NCBI RefSeq assembly: GCF_020889685.1
Contig: NZ_JACMYO010000027.1
Span: 1 to 58,625 of the forward strand
Direction: 5' to 3'
Length of the DNA: 58,625 nucleotides
From: Bradyrhizobium oropedii
Lineage (GTDB): Bacteria; Pseudomonadota; Alphaproteobacteria; Rhizobiales; Xanthobacteraceae
Positions 57,224 to 58,625 of the stretch are shown here, piece by piece. Numbering within the stretch: position 1 is the stretch's first letter; each line of letters starts with the position of its first letter. Below the pieces are notes generated by a model. That model did no database searches. It was not told the DNA's origin and saw nothing but the letters and a program-made list of their open reading frames with translations. A program made the translations under genes and the position numbers.

Positions 57224-57235
57224 CTTAATCATTCC

Positions 57236-57889
57236 TCAGGAGGCCGGTCCGGAGCCGTCGCGACCGAGCACGAAAGCCGGCAAGGTCGCAAGGTTGTCGC
57301 GAACCACGATCGGGGCGGGCGCCCCTTCCGGCAGGTTCATTGCGGCCCGATTATGCCACCAAGTCGGCAGGTGCACACGTGCCGTGCCGAACAAATCATA
57401 GGCCGATCCCGCGACGAACAGGCATCGAGTGGCCGGGACCGGCAGTTCGTCGAGCGCGAGTTGATAGGGTTGCGGCTGCGGCTTGTAATAGCCGGCGCGC
57501 TCGGCCGTCACGAACACCGTGAAGGGAACGCCGATGCGGTCGGCCGCGATGCGGCCGAGCCGCTCCGAACAGTTCGTCACGACGCCGAGCGCGACGCCGG
57601 CCGCGTGCAGCGTTTCCAGAACTTCGCGAACCTCGGGCCAGGGATCTAGCTCCGCATAGCGTTCGCCAAGCTCCGCAGCCCGTTCGAACGGTAGTCCGAC
57701 ATTGCGCGCGGCCTCGCCGACCAGATCCTCATAGGGCCGATAGCGTCCAGTGGCGTAGGTGTTCTTGAGATACTCGGCCCGCCAGCGAAGCCCGGCTTCA
57801 TCGGAGCCCGCGACCTTGTTCCAAAGCGTCCAGCTATCAAGCAGCGCGGTCAGCAGATCGAACAGAACGGCGTCATAGGCTCGGGTCAT
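57236..57889 (-). CDS. HAD-superfamily hydrolase, 2-haloacid dehalogenase type
   Basis: This 217-residue protein has HAD motif I AVLFDLLTALLDSW. It keeps the first Asp (the nucleophile) but not the second, as in L-2-haloacid dehalogenases. Motif II is GVVTNCSE, motif III is YYKPQPQPY and motif IV is LFVAGSAYDLFG. The substrate is unknown; 2-haloacids or phosphorylated metabolites are possible. The ATG at 57889 is preferred over the long open frame above it. It is immediately upstream of the threonine-synthase-like gene, and the DTA-like gene precedes it with 17 bases between. Confidence 0.85.
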   Translation of the reverse strand: MTRAYDAVLFDLLTALLDSWTLWNKVAGSDEAGLRWRAEYLKNTYATGRYRPYEDLVGEAARNVGLPFERAAELGERYAELDPWPEVREVLETLHAAGVALGVVTNCSERLGRIAADRIGVPFTVFVTAERAGYYKPQPQPYQLALDELPVPATRCLFVAGSAYDLFGTARVHLPTWWHNRAAMNLPEGAPAPIVVRDNLATLPAFVLGRDGSGPAS

Positions 57890-57906
57890 GGGCTGTGCTC
57901 CGTCTC

Positions 57907-58625
57907 CTACCATCCGCGAAACCGCTCCCACTGCCTGACGGTGCCAGAGCCGGCTGCGACGACATGGTAGCGGTCGTGTTGGGCTCCGGTCGCGCAGGCA
58001 TGGTTGGGCAGGATCCGCACCTTCGTGCCGACCGGCAGCGTCACCTGCGGCCCGGTGCTGCCGGGACGGGTGGCGATGATGCCATGCTCCTGATTGGTCT
58101 CGGTCACGATCAAATCGGGATAGGGCCGGCCGTCGATGTCGCACACGATGCCATAGCCCTGGTCGACCGGTTGCTTTGCGGTGCCGCGATCGCGCGACAG
58201 CGCCATCCAGCCTGCGTCGATGAAGGTCCAGCCGCGATCGGCGCGATGGCCGATCACCGTCGCGAGCACCGACAGCGCAATGTCCTCGACCGCGCAGACC
58301 CTGATCCCAGCCATCACCAGGTCAAACATCACAAAGACGCCGGCGCGCACCTCGGTGACGCCGTCGAGCCGGCGCGCGAAATGCGCTGTGGGCGTCGAGC
58401 CGACGCTGACCACGGGGCAGGGCAGGCCAGCCGCGCGCAACGCTTCGCCGCAGGCAACCGTGGCGGCGCGTTCCTGTTCGGCCGCCTGCTCGAGCGCCGC
58501 CACGCTGCGGCAGGAATAGGATTCGCCGGCATGCGCCATGACGCCGCGCAACTCGGCGCCGCCTTGATGCAGCGCGTGGCCGATCTCGACCAGCCGCGGG
58601 TCGCGCGCGCCGACGCCGGCGCGAT
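57907..58625 (-). CDS. D-threonine aldolase/D-serine dehydratase-like PLP enzyme (partial)
   Basis: Only the C-terminal 238 residues are inside the window; the N-terminus continues past 58625. The visible part carries the barrel segment VVSVGSTPTAH, the region GVFVMFDLVMAGI, and a C-terminal metal site ILPNHACAT. That His-x-Cys pair binds a divalent metal in D-threonine aldolase, D-serine dehydratase and D-3-hydroxyaspartate aldolase. The PLP-binding Lys would be in the missing part. It begins a three-gene series with the HAD hydrolase and the threonine-synthase-like enzyme, suggesting hydroxy-amino-acid metabolism. Confidence 0.82.
   Translation of the reverse strand, partial: RAGVGARDPRLVEIGHALHQGGAELRGVMAHAGESYSCRSVAALEQAAEQERAATVACGEALRAAGLPCPVVSVGSTPTAHFARRLDGVTEVRAGVFVMFDLVMAGIRVCAVEDIALSVLATVIGHRADRGWTFIDAGWMALSRDRGTAKQPVDQGYGIVCDIDGRPYPDLIVTETNQEHGIIATRPGSTGPQVTLPVGTKVRILPNHACATGAQHDRYHVVAAGSGTVRQWERFRGW

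Noticed and set aside
57236..57889. Missing second Asp in HAD motif I as a sign of inactivation
   Set aside because: L-2-haloacid dehalogenases normally lack it, and the nucleophilic Asp and the other motifs are present.

Overview
The window is high-GC (most genes have G or C at nearly every third codon position) and reads as chromosome of a Rhizobiales alphaproteobacterium, most likely Bradyrhizobium or a close relative. The reasons are the atpHAGDC F1 operon, the rplU-rpmA/obgE-proB-proA-nadD-rsfS-rlmH-envC-ctpA-rppH gene order, a perfect CtrA-type box, and several families of short palindromic repeats scattered between genes. Genus is inferred from gene order and repeats; no database search was possible.

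Layout. 0-5 kb: a DUF4337 protein, the tyrosine recombinase xerC, priA and the septal protein rlpA. 5.4-10.5 kb: the F1-ATPase operon atpHAGDC, with a palindromic element between atpD and atpC. 10.7-13.4 kb: a membrane class III nucleotide cyclase and an AraC-type regulator. 13.5-27.8 kb (mostly minus strand): two tandem rppH-like Nudix genes, a divergent polysaccharide deacetylase, ctpA, envC, rlmH, rsfS, nadD, proA, proB, obgE, a MaoC-like hydratase, a plus-strand EamA transporter, a frameshifted acetyltransferase, rpmA and rplU. 28-33.2 kb: a frameshifted GlxA-type regulator divergent from a short-chain dehydrogenase, a ROK-type kinase whose motifs are in circularly permuted order, an epoxide-hydrolase-like protein, tRNA-Ser(CGA) and an acetyltransferase with two frameshifts. 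33.2-38.3 kb: an accessory-looking stretch of exported and membrane proteins (Cys-peptidase-like protein, a small GKYPV-repeat secreted peptide, an isoprenylcysteine-methyltransferase-like protein, an SGNH hydrolase and two GHSLG hydrolases). 38.6-44.2 kb: an ABC-F ATPase, an Hsp70-type ATPase and a PQQ-dependent membrane dehydrogenase (gcd type). 44.5-50.3 kb: a methyltransferase, an AHSA1-like protein, a LysR regulator divergent from an MFS exporter and an aldo/keto reductase, and a Cds1-like PLP enzyme. 50.4-56.1 kb: a two-component system divergent from a tightly packed operon of PmtA-like methyltransferase, DedA protein, metallophosphoesterase and glycosyltransferase, which resembles a membrane-lipid remodelling module. 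56.1-58.6 kb: threonine-synthase-like enzyme, HAD hydrolase and a D-threonine-aldolase-like enzyme cut by the window edge.

The most unusual items are: (1) the circularly permuted ROK kinase; (2) the putative lipid-remodelling operon with its divergent two-component system and a spaced AGACACGTG direct repeat in the shared promoter region; (3) the repeat peptide followed by a strong hairpin and an exported Cys/His protein; and (4) four single-base deletions in three genes, all between 26.4 and 33.0 kb.
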